34,899 nucleotides of DNA from Lachnospiraceae bacterium (lineage in GTDB: Bacteria > Bacillota > Clostridia > Lachnospirales > Lachnospiraceae): assembly GCA_015057405.1 (NCBI GenBank), contig SVEK01000032.1, positions 1-34,899 on the forward strand, written 5' to 3'. This document shows positions 7,801 to 15,484 of the stretch, piece by piece. Position 1 is the stretch's first letter, and every line of letters starts with the position of its first letter. The position numbers and the translations under genes were made by a program. A model generated the notes under the pieces. It did not search any database, was not told where the DNA came from, and saw only the letters and a list, made by a program, of their open reading frames with translations.

Positions 7801-8787
7801 AATCCGACTCCAAGACCTCCTGTAGAACTTTCGCTTAATCGTCGTTCTTACTATTTGGGACTTGGCAAAACAGTTAAACTTAAAACAACCGTTAAGAATC
7901 CTTTGACTGCCAATCCGAAGATAAAATGGACGACTTCCAACAAAAAAATAGCTACGGTTACCGCTTCAGGTAAAGTTAAAGGTAAGAAAATCGGTAAATG
8001 TACTATTAAGGCAACATTGCAGGATGGAAGTAAAAAAACTGCAAAGTGTACAATTCGTGTTGTAAGAAAAGTAACGTCTGTTAAGCTTAACAGAAAAACT
8101 GCAACTGTACTTGTTGGCAATACATTTAAGCTTACAAAAACTATCAAGCCTAAAAATGCAACTGTAAAAACTGTAGAATGGACCACCACTGATTCCGGAA
8201 TTGCTACTGTTGACAATAAAGGAAATGTAGTTGGTGTTGCGCCGGGAATTGTAACAATTAAGGCGACTTCAACTGACGGAAGCAAAAAATATGCAAGTTG
8301 TATTGTTACTGTTAAAGAAAAAGTACCGGCAACATCTATAGCTCCGCCGTCAACAGAGATAATTATTGCTCTGGGAACTGCGAAAACTATTGGATTTAAG
8401 ACAACACCTGATAATGCTACCGATTCGATATCGTATGCATCAGACAACAGTGGAGTTGCATCGGTAACAGGACGTGGGAAAATATTTGGTCGTGCGATTG
8501 GTACTGCAACCATTTATGCAACATCTTCAAGTGGTGCTACAGCCTCTGTAGATGTAAAGGTTGTTGGAATGAACAGAAGCAGTCTTACAATACGACCGTA
8601 CGATACACATACCTTGTGGGTTAACGGATTTGATTCCGGAGTAAAATGGTATGCTGAAAATCCACTTATTGCTTCGGTAGATAAAACAGGTAAAGTAGTT
8701 GGATACAAACCGGGAACTACAAGAATTTATGGTGTAGTGGACGGAACAAGAGTGACTTGTACAGTTAGAGTAACAAAATTAAAATAG
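4864..8787 (+). CDS. Secreted multi-domain Big_2 (bacterial Ig-like) surface protein
   Basis: A 1307-residue exported protein. A basic N-terminus and hydrophobic stretch (about 15-33) act as signal peptide or membrane anchor, followed by an acidic segment. The rest is mostly repeated bacterial Ig-like group 2 domains: at least eleven copies of the recurring pattern W-S/T-(S/T)-x-(D/N)-x-x-(I/V)-(A/V)-(T/S)-V-x-x-x-G-x-(V/I) can be counted, seven before and four after a proline-rich hinge PTPPPNPTPRPP (about residue 980). The C-terminal four repeats are more lysine-rich. No catalytic domain, LPXTG motif, S-layer homology domain or dockerin is seen. Big_2 domains are found in adhesins and in wall-anchored glycan enzymes, so adhesion or scaffolding at the cell surface is a reasonable guess. 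The xylanase at 421-2187 carries a similar domain. It appears monocistronic, with a terminator at 8854-8886. Confidence 0.87.
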   Translation: MGKYFRNIFNCKFMGKIICSLVFVLALVFVLARTFDDSSQAADEDETGVSIELNGVVVDPETPIEMNTSSVTFILRSKDNIYSDSSKYEINWTLQSEEHKKRAEIRNGTSSIYGILTAKQPGEVQVLVEVIDKTSTNLGIVGSASCWLDIKFQVDTLHDDSSFKYVYDDDESRSLIMHTDDAPYQLGLAFGDATKCQWTSENDEIVSVDNNGVVTPVGAGQTGIVVTYTPEGDAKSYTTRLPVYVFPRFSVDGTEYTTGATKGLASGDIIYTDAFFGATNTESIQDKVMWVIKKDINGVRTVIEDSLGNKTSDLIDISAQGGVSNTSRLVVTGKAGHYYIEFYPTGTYQSETRKTSISPSVLNLTLYAELGNYDKTILVGDQFNLADSFNMTVADFNNLFSLPKLTLSSGGDATNYATYQSDTCIVSSHQKGVVKIRIDAKAGKEDYVTNLCNPASGVTGTSYVLTLRINDAFTLDRTSMVMYKGQKYQLTPTFTSFSGNVTWESTDPKIVSVSEGGLLTAIKETQEGSDVTITASLKLEDGTIKKATCIVRVEPSIDKFSIHADRNKLKIKETITLLAKINGNITVAPFTWHSTDTKVCTVSPAADGKSCLVTAVNGGDAIIVLTNTENEIQAYFSITVSVPIEKITLNDSVLEEKLYKEGTKLAYTVEPSYATDLELMWSSSDTKVATVDSTGLVTFVGPGTVNITVQPATNPYNTFSQCMLTVIRTADSMSLSDISVVLYAGESYDLNYTVSPENSVLDVVFSSGNDEIATVSETSGLITAKKAGTTLIYAKGEGLDAPVSCTVTVLQKSKGIAFAEKELIVKTGEQARANFTLTPSDSTDTVTWMSLDPKIATVSDGLVTGVVAGSTYIQAKTESGVDAILPVYVRDPVKGIDLDKSEITLQLGEEYQIVKVFTPANPYNQNVKWSTSNGGIVTVDKEGKIKGHKGGVAVVKCVTEDGGYQATCIVTVIEPTPPPNPTPRPPVELSLNRRSYYLGLGKTVKLKTTVKNPLTANPKIKWTTSNKKIATVTASGKVKGKKIGKCTIKATLQDGSKKTAKCTIRVVRKVTSVKLNRKTATVLVGNTFKLTKTIKPKNATVKTVEWTTTDSGIATVDNKGNVVGVAPGIVTIKATSTDGSKKYASCIVTVKEKVPATSIAPPSTEIIIALGTAKTIGFKTTPDNATDSISYASDNSGVASVTGRGKIFGRAIGTATIYATSSSGATASVDVKVVGMNRSSLTIRPYDTHTLWVNGFDSGVKWYAENPLIASVDKTGKVVGYKPGTTRIYGVVDGTRVTCTVRVTKLK

Positions 8788-8853
8788 TAAAGTAAAGTCA
8801 CTGAAACAACTCAAAGTTGTAAAAACAACGTAAAGCTGATACACCGATTGATT

Positions 8854-8886
8854 ATATGGCGGGGGAATATGCCCCGTCATATTTTA
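8854..8886 (+). terminator. Rho-independent terminator of the Big-domain gene
   Basis: ATATGGCGGGG (8854-8864) pairs with CCCCGTCATAT (8872-8882), including one G-U, around a 7-base loop, followed by a short TTTT tract. The stem is strong; the T-run is short. Confidence 0.65.
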
Positions 8887-8931
8887 TGACAAAATAATTG
8901 TTATATTTTCAGTAATTGGAGGCGTTTTAGT

Positions 8932-10296
8932 ATGGATATATCTACTCTTGTAAATAAACAGAGACAATATTTTTTAAGTGGCATAACAAGACCGTATGAG
9001 TTTAGAAAGGATGCGTTAATTCGTTTGAAAGCTGCAATAAAAGCTAATGAGAATCAAATTAACAAAGCCCTTTTAGATGACCTTAATAAACCGGAATCCG
9101 AATCGTATATGTGTGAAATAGGTATCATATACGATGAAATAAGGTATCATCTAAAACACCTTCATAAATGGATGAAAAATAAAAAGGTTCATACACCCGT
9201 TTCGCAGTTTTGGTCAAAAAGCTTTGTGTCTCCCGAACCATATGGTGTGGCACTTATTATGTCTCCGTGGAATTATCCGGTACAACTTTGTCTTTTACCA
9301 TTGATAGGTGCAATATCGGCAGGAAATTGTGCCGTTGTAAAACCATCTGCGTATGCTCCGAACGTAAGTAATGTATTGGTTAAAATTATTTCGGAAATAT
9401 TTCCTAAGGAATATGTATCTGTAGTAGAAGGTGGCAGGAACGAAAATGTAGCTTTATTAGAGCAGAAGTTTGATATTATTTTCTTTACCGGAAGTGTTGC
9501 GGTAGGTAAAACTGTAATGGCGTCTGCCGCAAAACATCTTACACCGGTCATATTAGAACTCGGAGGAAAAAGTCCGGTCATTGTGGATGAAAGTGCAGAC
9601 ATAGAAGTGGCGGCAAGAAGAATTGCATTTGGTAAAATTTTAAATGCAGGGCAAACTTGTGTTGCACCTGATTATGTATTTGTACAAAAGAAAATAAAAG
9701 ATAAATTTGTACAATGTTTTTGCAAAGCGGTTAGGGAGTTTTTCCCGAACGGTGATATGAGTGATTTGCCGCATATAATAAATGATAAGCATTTTGCCCG
9801 CATAAAGAGACTTATGGAGAATGAAAAAGTATTAATGGGAGGCAGGATGGATGAAAGTATTCGTTTAATAGAGCCTACGATTCTTGATAACGTAACATTT
9901 GATTCCGCAATAATGCAGGAAGAGATATTTGGTCCGATATTGCCTTTGATTGAATATGAATCAATTGATACCTGTATCAGTTACATTCAAAATAATCCAA
10001 AACCCCTGGCCCTATATCTGTTCACAAAAAATCGTGAGATAGAAAAACGTGTTCTTAATAGCTGTTCATTCGGTGGAGGGTGTATTAATGATACAATAAT
10101 TCATCTTGCAACACCTCATATGGGCTTTGGTGGTGTTGGGGAATCAGGAATGGGTGCTTATCACGGAAAACTGAGTTTTGAAGCATTTTCTCATCTGAGG
10201 AGTATTGTCAAAAAGCATTTTGTGCCGGATTTGGCTATGCGATATCGTCCTTACAAAAAAAGCAACGATAAATTGATTCGCAGTTTCTTAAAATGA
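8932..10296 (+). CDS. Aldehyde dehydrogenase, class-3-like (NAD(P)-dependent)
   Basis: A 454-residue cytosolic enzyme that oxidises aldehydes to carboxylates with NAD(P)+. The length matches the shorter ALDH3/YwdH group. Motifs in order: PWNYP with oxyanion Asn114, a Rossmann glycine segment FTGSVAVG (185-192), catalytic base Glu209 in LELGG, nucleophile Cys243 in NAGQTC, and QEEIFGP (329-335). The basic C-terminal tail (about 426-454) is longer than the catalytic core needs; in eukaryotic ALDH3 members the C-terminus can be membrane-associated, but no clear TM segment is seen here. GGAGG precedes the ATG. It appears to be a single gene. The substrate cannot be told; detoxification of fatty or aromatic (lignin-derived) aldehydes is typical of the class. 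Confidence 0.9.
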   Translation: MDISTLVNKQRQYFLSGITRPYEFRKDALIRLKAAIKANENQINKALLDDLNKPESESYMCEIGIIYDEIRYHLKHLHKWMKNKKVHTPVSQFWSKSFVSPEPYGVALIMSPWNYPVQLCLLPLIGAISAGNCAVVKPSAYAPNVSNVLVKIISEIFPKEYVSVVEGGRNENVALLEQKFDIIFFTGSVAVGKTVMASAAKHLTPVILELGGKSPVIVDESADIEVAARRIAFGKILNAGQTCVAPDYVFVQKKIKDKFVQCFCKAVREFFPNGDMSDLPHIINDKHFARIKRLMENEKVLMGGRMDESIRLIEPTILDNVTFDSAIMQEEIFGPILPLIEYESIDTCISYIQNNPKPLALYLFTKNREIEKRVLNSCSFGGGCINDTIIHLATPHMGFGGVGESGMGAYHGKLSFEAFSHLRSIVKKHFVPDLAMRYRPYKKSNDKLIRSFLK

Positions 10297-10386
10297 TTTG
10301 CTGTGAAACAAAATAAGTAAATTTATAATATTAAATACCGCATATCAGATTCCGCAAGAACGCGTCATTCTATCTAAGCATACATC

Positions 10387-10405
10387 AACGCCACCAGGGG
10401 GCGTT
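10387..10405. other. Short hairpin downstream of the aldehyde dehydrogenase
   Basis: AACGCC (10387-10392) pairs with GGCGTT (10400-10405). There is no T-run on either side, so it is at best a weak terminator for the gene ending at 10296. No better terminator lies between that gene and the exporter promoter. Confidence 0.3.
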
Positions 10406-10441
10406 ATATACAAAAAAATATATATAAAATAAAAAAAGGTG

Positions 10442-10469
10442 TTGACAAATAACATGTACCTGTTATAGT
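10442..10469 (+). promoter_or_regulatory. ABC-exporter promoter with an 18-bp operator in the spacer
   Basis: A perfect -35 TTGACA (10442-10447) and -10 TATAGT (10464-10469) are 16 bases apart. The near-perfect palindrome ATAACATGTACCTGTTAT (10449-10466; one mismatched pair) fills the spacer and runs into the -10 box, the classic place for a repressor such as MarR or TetR. It lacks the central CG of LacI-family operators, so the downstream LacI-type regulator is an unlikely ligand. A further hairpin, TTTCGTG 10479-10485 with CACGAAA 10492-10498, lies in the leader. Confidence 0.75.
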
Positions 10470-10585
10470 ATGACTATGTTTCGTGGGCGCACACGAAAAC
10501 AAACAAAATGAAGCGTGTTATTTAATAAAGCGTGTCAAAACATTTGATAAATAACAAATTTTTTCTGGTTTGCAAGGAGATTACT

Positions 10586-12394
10586 ATGGACGTATTAAAA
10601 TTTGGATTTAAGTATTGGAAGAAGAATCTGCCGATGGCAATATTTGTTCAGATATGCAGTTATATTGCTATAATATGTGATTTGATGCTTCCTTTATTGT
10701 CTGAGATGTTTATTGACTATGTTATTCTTGACCATGAAAACAAGTCGGATAATCTGTTTTCATTTTTGCTAAACGGAAATTTCGGGCAGATTCATTCTAT
10801 GAAACTGTTTTTATCTATTGCGTTGGCATTTATGATACTTCTTGGTATAAGACTTGCCCTTGTGTATTATAAGAATGTCACAACACAAAAACTCGGTGTG
10901 AAACTTGAAACTGATCTTCGTAAAGCAACATTTCGTAAGATAATGGAGCTTGACAGTGCAACTTTAGCTGAGTTTAATACCGGAGAGCTTCTTACAACAG
11001 CTAATGCTGATACGGTTATGTATAAAGAATTATTCTGTACAATGCTTGTCAGAATACTTGACAGCGTATTTGTATTATCTATGAGTACGTGGCTTCTTGC
11101 CAAAATCAATATTACATTACTTATAATTCCTGTCGTTCTTTTACCTTTTTTTGCAACGGCACTTATTCGCTTTAGAAAACAGGCAAGACAAAATTATCGT
11201 AAAATCAGAGGTTGTAACAGTGAGATGAGTCTTACTGTTCAGGAAAACATTGAAGCGGTCAGAATAGTAAGATCTTTTACTAATGAAGACACGGAAATGG
11301 AAAAGTTCAGAGAGTCAAATGATAAGTTAAAAGGTGCTTATATCAATCAGGTTAAGTTATCGTCAAAGTTTGAGGTTGCATTTGGAATAATCAGACAAAC
11401 TGCATATATCGGTTCTATCGCAATTAGTGCGTTACTTGTTATTAAAGGTTATATTCTTGTAGGTTTCCTTGTAACATCTTCAAGCTATGTTATGAAAATA
11501 ATGGATCACATTTCCCAGATTAATAATACGCTGTTTATTATGCAGCAGCAGATAGTATCAGGTCATAAGATGATAGATTTTCTTAATTGCGAGTCAAAAG
11601 TTCCTGAAAAAGAAGATGCAGTGGGAATTACGAGTCTTCCGAATATAGAAGTAAATAACGGTTATCTTGTAATGGATGGAAAAACTGTTCTTAAAGATAT
11701 TAATGTCAGCATTCCTTACGGAAAAAAACTTGGAATAGTTGGGGGAACCGGAAGCGGCAAAAGTGTGCTTCTTGAATCCCTTGTAAGAATACACGACCTT
11801 ACGGGAGGTTCTATCACGATTAACGGTACAGACGTTAGAGATTATACGTTAGACAGTTTAAGAAATAATTTTTCTTATGTTTTTCAGGATGTGTTTTTGT
11901 TTTCCAATACGATTGATTCAAACATAGCGTATGCGATGCCTGATATAGAAAGACGACAGGTAGTAAATGCTGCTAAGCATGCACAGGCTCATAACTTTAT
12001 TAAACATCTTCCTGAACGTTATGACACAATTGTAGGTGAGAGAGGACTTGGAATATCCGGTGGACAAAAGCAGAGAGTATCAATAGCAAGGGCGCTTCTT
12101 AAGGATGCCCCTGTAATAGTACTTGATGACTCAACCAGTGCACTTGACGTTAAAACTGAAAGAAAACTGCTTGCAGATATTAAGGAAAACTATCCGGATA
12201 AAACGATGCTTATATCAGCTCACAGATTATCTTCGGTTGCCTCCTGTGATGAAATACTCTATATGCAGGACGGAATGATAGTTGAACGAGGAACTTTTGA
12301 TGAGCTTATGGCTCTCGGCGGTCATTTTGCTAATGTATATAATGTGCAGGAAGCAGAACGAAAGTCGGTAATAGAATATGCTGAGGAGGTGTAA
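10586..12394 (+). CDS. ABC exporter subunit with degenerate catalytic site (heterodimer partner 1)
   Basis: A membrane-fused ATPase of 602 residues: an ABC exporter transmembrane domain with six helices (about 15-320) followed by a nucleotide-binding domain. Walker A GGTGSGKS is at 386-393, the signature ISGGQ at 490-494, Walker B ends in LDD so that Asp515 replaces the usual catalytic Glu, and the switch His is at 546. The start at 10586 was chosen because AAGGAGA precedes it; a GTG at 10532 would add 18 residues but has no ribosome binding site. The next gene begins two bases after the stop. The Asp-for-Glu change marks this as the non-hydrolysing half of a heterodimeric exporter of the BmrCD/LmrCD/TM287-288 type. 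Export of drugs, lipids or peptides is typical; the substrate is unknown. Confidence 0.9.
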   Translation: MDVLKFGFKYWKKNLPMAIFVQICSYIAIICDLMLPLLSEMFIDYVILDHENKSDNLFSFLLNGNFGQIHSMKLFLSIALAFMILLGIRLALVYYKNVTTQKLGVKLETDLRKATFRKIMELDSATLAEFNTGELLTTANADTVMYKELFCTMLVRILDSVFVLSMSTWLLAKINITLLIIPVVLLPFFATALIRFRKQARQNYRKIRGCNSEMSLTVQENIEAVRIVRSFTNEDTEMEKFRESNDKLKGAYINQVKLSSKFEVAFGIIRQTAYIGSIAISALLVIKGYILVGFLVTSSSYVMKIMDHISQINNTLFIMQQQIVSGHKMIDFLNCESKVPEKEDAVGITSLPNIEVNNGYLVMDGKTVLKDINVSIPYGKKLGIVGGTGSGKSVLLESLVRIHDLTGGSITINGTDVRDYTLDSLRNNFSYVFQDVFLFSNTIDSNIAYAMPDIERRQVVNAAKHAQAHNFIKHLPERYDTIVGERGLGISGGQKQRVSIARALLKDAPVIVLDDSTSALDVKTERKLLADIKENYPDKTMLISAHRLSSVASCDEILYMQDGMIVERGTFDELMALGGHFANVYNVQEAERKSVIEYAEEV

Positions 12395-12396
12395 GA

Positions 12397-14163
12397 ATGG
12401 CTAAGAGAAATACATATTTTCAAGATGAAGTAATCGAAAAGAAAATCGATTTAAAGCAATTTGCCAGAACATTAAGATATATAATTCCTTACAAAAAGGT
12501 ATTTATGCTTGTGGGATTTCTTATGTTTGTATCAGCAGGAGTATCACTTGTATCACCTATCCTTATTAAAGAAATAATAAATAATGTTGTTGTTAATGAG
12601 GATTATCGTGAACTTGCATATATTGTAGCAGGACTTGTTGTTTTAGCTGCGATTGAGATAGGAATCAGTTATGCGCATCAAAGACTTATGGGTGTTGCAG
12701 GACATAATATTATTGCAAAAATACGTGAGGACGTATTTGATAAACTGCAAAGACTACCTTTTGATTTCTTTGATTCAAGACCAAACGGAAAAATCGTGGT
12801 TCGAGTTACTGATTATATTAATGATCTTGCAAACTTTTTTACCCATCATGTATTAATGTTTATGGTATACATTGTGAAACTTGTTGTTGTAAGTGTATTT
12901 ATGCTGACAATAAGTCCGACTTTGACCGGAATAGTATATCTTACGGTTATTCCTATGATGATATGTGTCATGTGGCTTCGATTTACACTGCGTAAGAAGT
13001 TTGCATATCACAGAGCCAAGATATCCAACAGAACTGCTTTCATAATTGAATCGATTATGGGAGAGAAGATTGTTAAGAATTGTAACAGAGTAGAAGAAAA
13101 TGAAAAGATATATATGGATGTTCATGCGGACAATATTAAGACATGGATTAATATATGTTATCGTAATGAGTTAAACACACCTATTGTTGAAATATTTTGG
13201 AATCTCGGAACTTTGTGTCTGTACGGAGTTTCTTTATACATGATACTTGGCGGAAGTACAGGAGTAGATGCCGGAACAATAGTTGCATTTACAAGTTATA
13301 TGGGGCTGTTTAGCGGACCGCTTACCCAGATTGCATTCATTATCCAGCAGTTAGCTTCCGTAAGTTCAAACCTTGAACATGTTTTTGATACAATTGATTA
13401 TCCTGAAGAAATTAGGGATTCTAAAGATAGTATAGTATTGCATGATGTTGAAGGAAAAGTGGATTTTGATAACGTTACATTTGCTTATGAGAAGGGGGAT
13501 AATATTCTGGAAAATTTCGACCTTCATGTATCCCCGGGTGAAACAATTGCCCTTGTAGGACCGACAGGTGCAGGCAAGACAACTGTTATTAACATGCTTA
13601 CAAGATTTTATGATGTTGATGAAGGTTGCGTAAAAATTGATGGTGTTGATGTTAGAGATGCATCGCTTGAATCACTTAGAAAAGAAGTGGGAGTATTGAT
13701 GCAGGATCCGTTTATATTTAAAGGAACAATCATTGATAATATAAGATACGGACGTGAAGATGCTACTGATGAAGAATGTATCGCCGCGGCTAAACTGATT
13801 CACGCAGATAAATATATTACGGCTATGCCTGACGGATATTATCATGTGTTAGAAGAAAGAGGTCAGGGATTGTCTGCCGGTGAAAAGCAGCTTATCAGTT
13901 TTGCCCGAATCATTCTTAAGAATCCGTCGGTTATAATTCTTGATGAGGCGACAAGTGCTATTGATACTGAAACGGAAATGTTGATTAAGGAAGCATTAGA
14001 TGTTATCATTGAAAATAAAACAGCATTTATTGTTGCGCACAGATTATCAACTATACGTAACTCGGACAGAATATTATATATTTCTAATAAAGGAATTATG
14101 GAACAAGGTACACATAAGGAATTAATGGCACTTAAGGGCTTATATTATCAGTTAAATGTGTAG
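12397..14163 (+). CDS. ABC exporter subunit with canonical Walker B (heterodimer partner 2)
   Basis: A 588-residue fused transmembrane/ATPase protein. Six transmembrane helices occupy about 30-330; Walker A GPTGAGKTT is at 388-396, the Q-loop Gln at 436, Walker B ILDE with catalytic Glu517, and the switch His at 548. Its signature is LSAGE (492-496) and not LSGGQ. In the head-to-tail dimer this weak signature faces the Asp-type Walker B of the upstream subunit (degenerate site), while its own intact Walker B faces the partner's ISGGQ (working site). That exact complementarity is strong evidence the two form one heterodimer. AGGAGG in the upstream gene's last codons serves as ribosome binding site. 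Confidence 0.92.
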   Translation: MAKRNTYFQDEVIEKKIDLKQFARTLRYIIPYKKVFMLVGFLMFVSAGVSLVSPILIKEIINNVVVNEDYRELAYIVAGLVVLAAIEIGISYAHQRLMGVAGHNIIAKIREDVFDKLQRLPFDFFDSRPNGKIVVRVTDYINDLANFFTHHVLMFMVYIVKLVVVSVFMLTISPTLTGIVYLTVIPMMICVMWLRFTLRKKFAYHRAKISNRTAFIIESIMGEKIVKNCNRVEENEKIYMDVHADNIKTWINICYRNELNTPIVEIFWNLGTLCLYGVSLYMILGGSTGVDAGTIVAFTSYMGLFSGPLTQIAFIIQQLASVSSNLEHVFDTIDYPEEIRDSKDSIVLHDVEGKVDFDNVTFAYEKGDNILENFDLHVSPGETIALVGPTGAGKTTVINMLTRFYDVDEGCVKIDGVDVRDASLESLRKEVGVLMQDPFIFKGTIIDNIRYGREDATDEECIAAAKLIHADKYITAMPDGYYHVLEERGQGLSAGEKQLISFARIILKNPSVIILDEATSAIDTETEMLIKEALDVIIENKTAFIVAHRLSTIRNSDRILYISNKGIMEQGTHKELMALKGLYYQLNV

Positions 14164-14210
14164 GAGTATATTTTATGGTGAGTTTGCGGTAAAAGAGTGA
14201 GGTGTCAGGG

Positions 14211-15263
14211 GTGGCAGTCAGTATAAAAGAGATTGCAAAAATATGTGGGGTTTCAGAAGGAACAGTAGACAGGGCTCTTAATAACAGAAGTGGCATTAAG
14301 GCTGAGACAAAAGAACGAATTCTTGCAGTGGCAGCAAAGCATAATTATAAGCCTAACCATATGGCAAGGTGTCTTGCTACCGGAAAAACTAAAACTATAG
14401 GTGTGGTTTGTATTAACACCAGAGATAATTTCTTTTCGTATCTTTTGGAAGCAATAGAGGCGGCAGCTAAAAAAGCCGGATATTTTATTACACTTATTCT
14501 TTCACATAACAAAATAGAAGAGGAAATAGACGGTATTAGGTATCTTATTAACCGTGGAGTAGATGGTCTTATTTTGTTCCCGGTTGCACGAGGTGATGAA
14601 TACGTTAAAGTTCTTAAAGAACTTAATGTTCCGATTGTTACTATCTATAACAGAATATCAGGTGAATTTCCTCATATAGATGTAAACAGTATGGAGATTA
14701 TGAAAAATGCCGTTAAAATGATTCATAATAAGGGGTATAACAAAATTGCATATCTTGACGTTAATTTTGACAAGGCAAGAGATAGCGGAATTAATATATA
14801 TTCTTTTGAACAGAGGCGTTTGGGATACGAGACCGGCATAAGTGAACTTGGTCTTGAAAATTATGTGATTGAGGGATTTAGAAGAGAAACAATCAAGGAA
14901 TTCATAGATAGTAAAACGGATTCAGAAAATGAAGTGGCTAATACTGATAACCCGGATGATAGTATTGAATGCAAATGTAATTCAAAATCAGCCATATTGT
15001 GTTCATATGATAATCTTGCAATAAAGGTGCTTAGCATGTGCAGAGAAGAAGGATATGTTGTTCCACGTGACATAGGCCTTATGGGATTTAATAACCTTCA
15101 GATATTGGATGATATATATCCAAGGCTGTATTCAGTAGATTGTAATATCAAAATGATTGGTAGCGAAGCTTTTGAAACTCTGAATAGGATGATGAATGGC
15201 GGAGAGAAAGAAAATGATGATGTTGTAATCGATTATTTTTTTTCGGAAGGAACCTCGTTGTAA
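14211..15263 (+). CDS. LacI-family transcriptional regulator
   Basis: A 350-residue repressor-type protein: an N-terminal LacI helix-turn-helix (VSIKEIAKICGVSEGTVDRA, residues 3-22) with hinge region to about 60, then a periplasmic-binding-protein-like sensor domain (about 62-345). GTG at 14211 is preferred because GAGGTG at 14199-14204 lies at proper distance; GTG at 14202 would add three residues. An acidic, low-complexity insertion (about 234-257, SKTDSENEVANTDNPDDS) interrupts the sensor domain before the AILCSYDNLA segment. It starts 47 bases after the exporter gene on the same strand and may be co-transcribed, although its usual ligands are sugars. Target genes and ligand are unknown. 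Confidence 0.87.
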   Translation: MAVSIKEIAKICGVSEGTVDRALNNRSGIKAETKERILAVAAKHNYKPNHMARCLATGKTKTIGVVCINTRDNFFSYLLEAIEAAAKKAGYFITLILSHNKIEEEIDGIRYLINRGVDGLILFPVARGDEYVKVLKELNVPIVTIYNRISGEFPHIDVNSMEIMKNAVKMIHNKGYNKIAYLDVNFDKARDSGINIYSFEQRRLGYETGISELGLENYVIEGFRRETIKEFIDSKTDSENEVANTDNPDDSIECKCNSKSAILCSYDNLAIKVLSMCREEGYVVPRDIGLMGFNNLQILDDIYPRLYSVDCNIKMIGSEAFETLNRMMNGGEKENDDVVIDYFFSEGTSL

Positions 15264-15317
15264 CTTTATGAGATGCCAGATATGGCAGAGTATTTGATAT
15301 TGCTTTTTTCATAATAT

Positions 15318-15364
15318 AAAACGACCGGATATTAGTTTTTTAAAACTGTAAGTCCGGTCGTTTT
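15318..15364. terminator. Bidirectional terminator between the LacI-type gene and argG
   Basis: Perfect 12-base arms AAAACGACCGGA (15318-15329) and TCCGGTCGTTTT (15353-15364) carry A and T runs that act as the U-tract on either strand. The loop contains a second stem, AGTTTT 15334-15339 with AAAACT 15342-15347. It sits between convergent genes. Confidence 0.85.
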
Positions 15365-15484
15365 ACCGTTAAGCGGGCAGAAGAAGTTTTGTCCGCTATT
15401 ATTACTTTATAAGTGTTGATTCATTGTATAAAATAAATGAAAATGTTTTTTCGCATTAGTATATTAATCTAATTGTGATTACAA

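Noticed and set aside
7851-8513. - strand frame of 220 codons opposite the Big-domain gene
   Set aside because: It overlaps a clear repeated-domain coding region and its product is a low-complexity Val/Leu/Thr sequence.
10508-10525. Leader peptide of five codons before the exporter gene
   Set aside because: Five codons without a ribosome binding site or attenuator structure give no support.
10527-10537. Fragment of the 23 kb repeat (AAAGCGTGTCA, reverse complement of TGACACGCTTT)
   Set aside because: Only 11 bases match and no further similarity or hairpin surrounds it; chance cannot be excluded.
10532-10585. N-terminal extension of the first exporter subunit from a GTG at 10532
   Set aside because: There is no ribosome binding site before the GTG, whereas AAGGAGA precedes the ATG at 10586.
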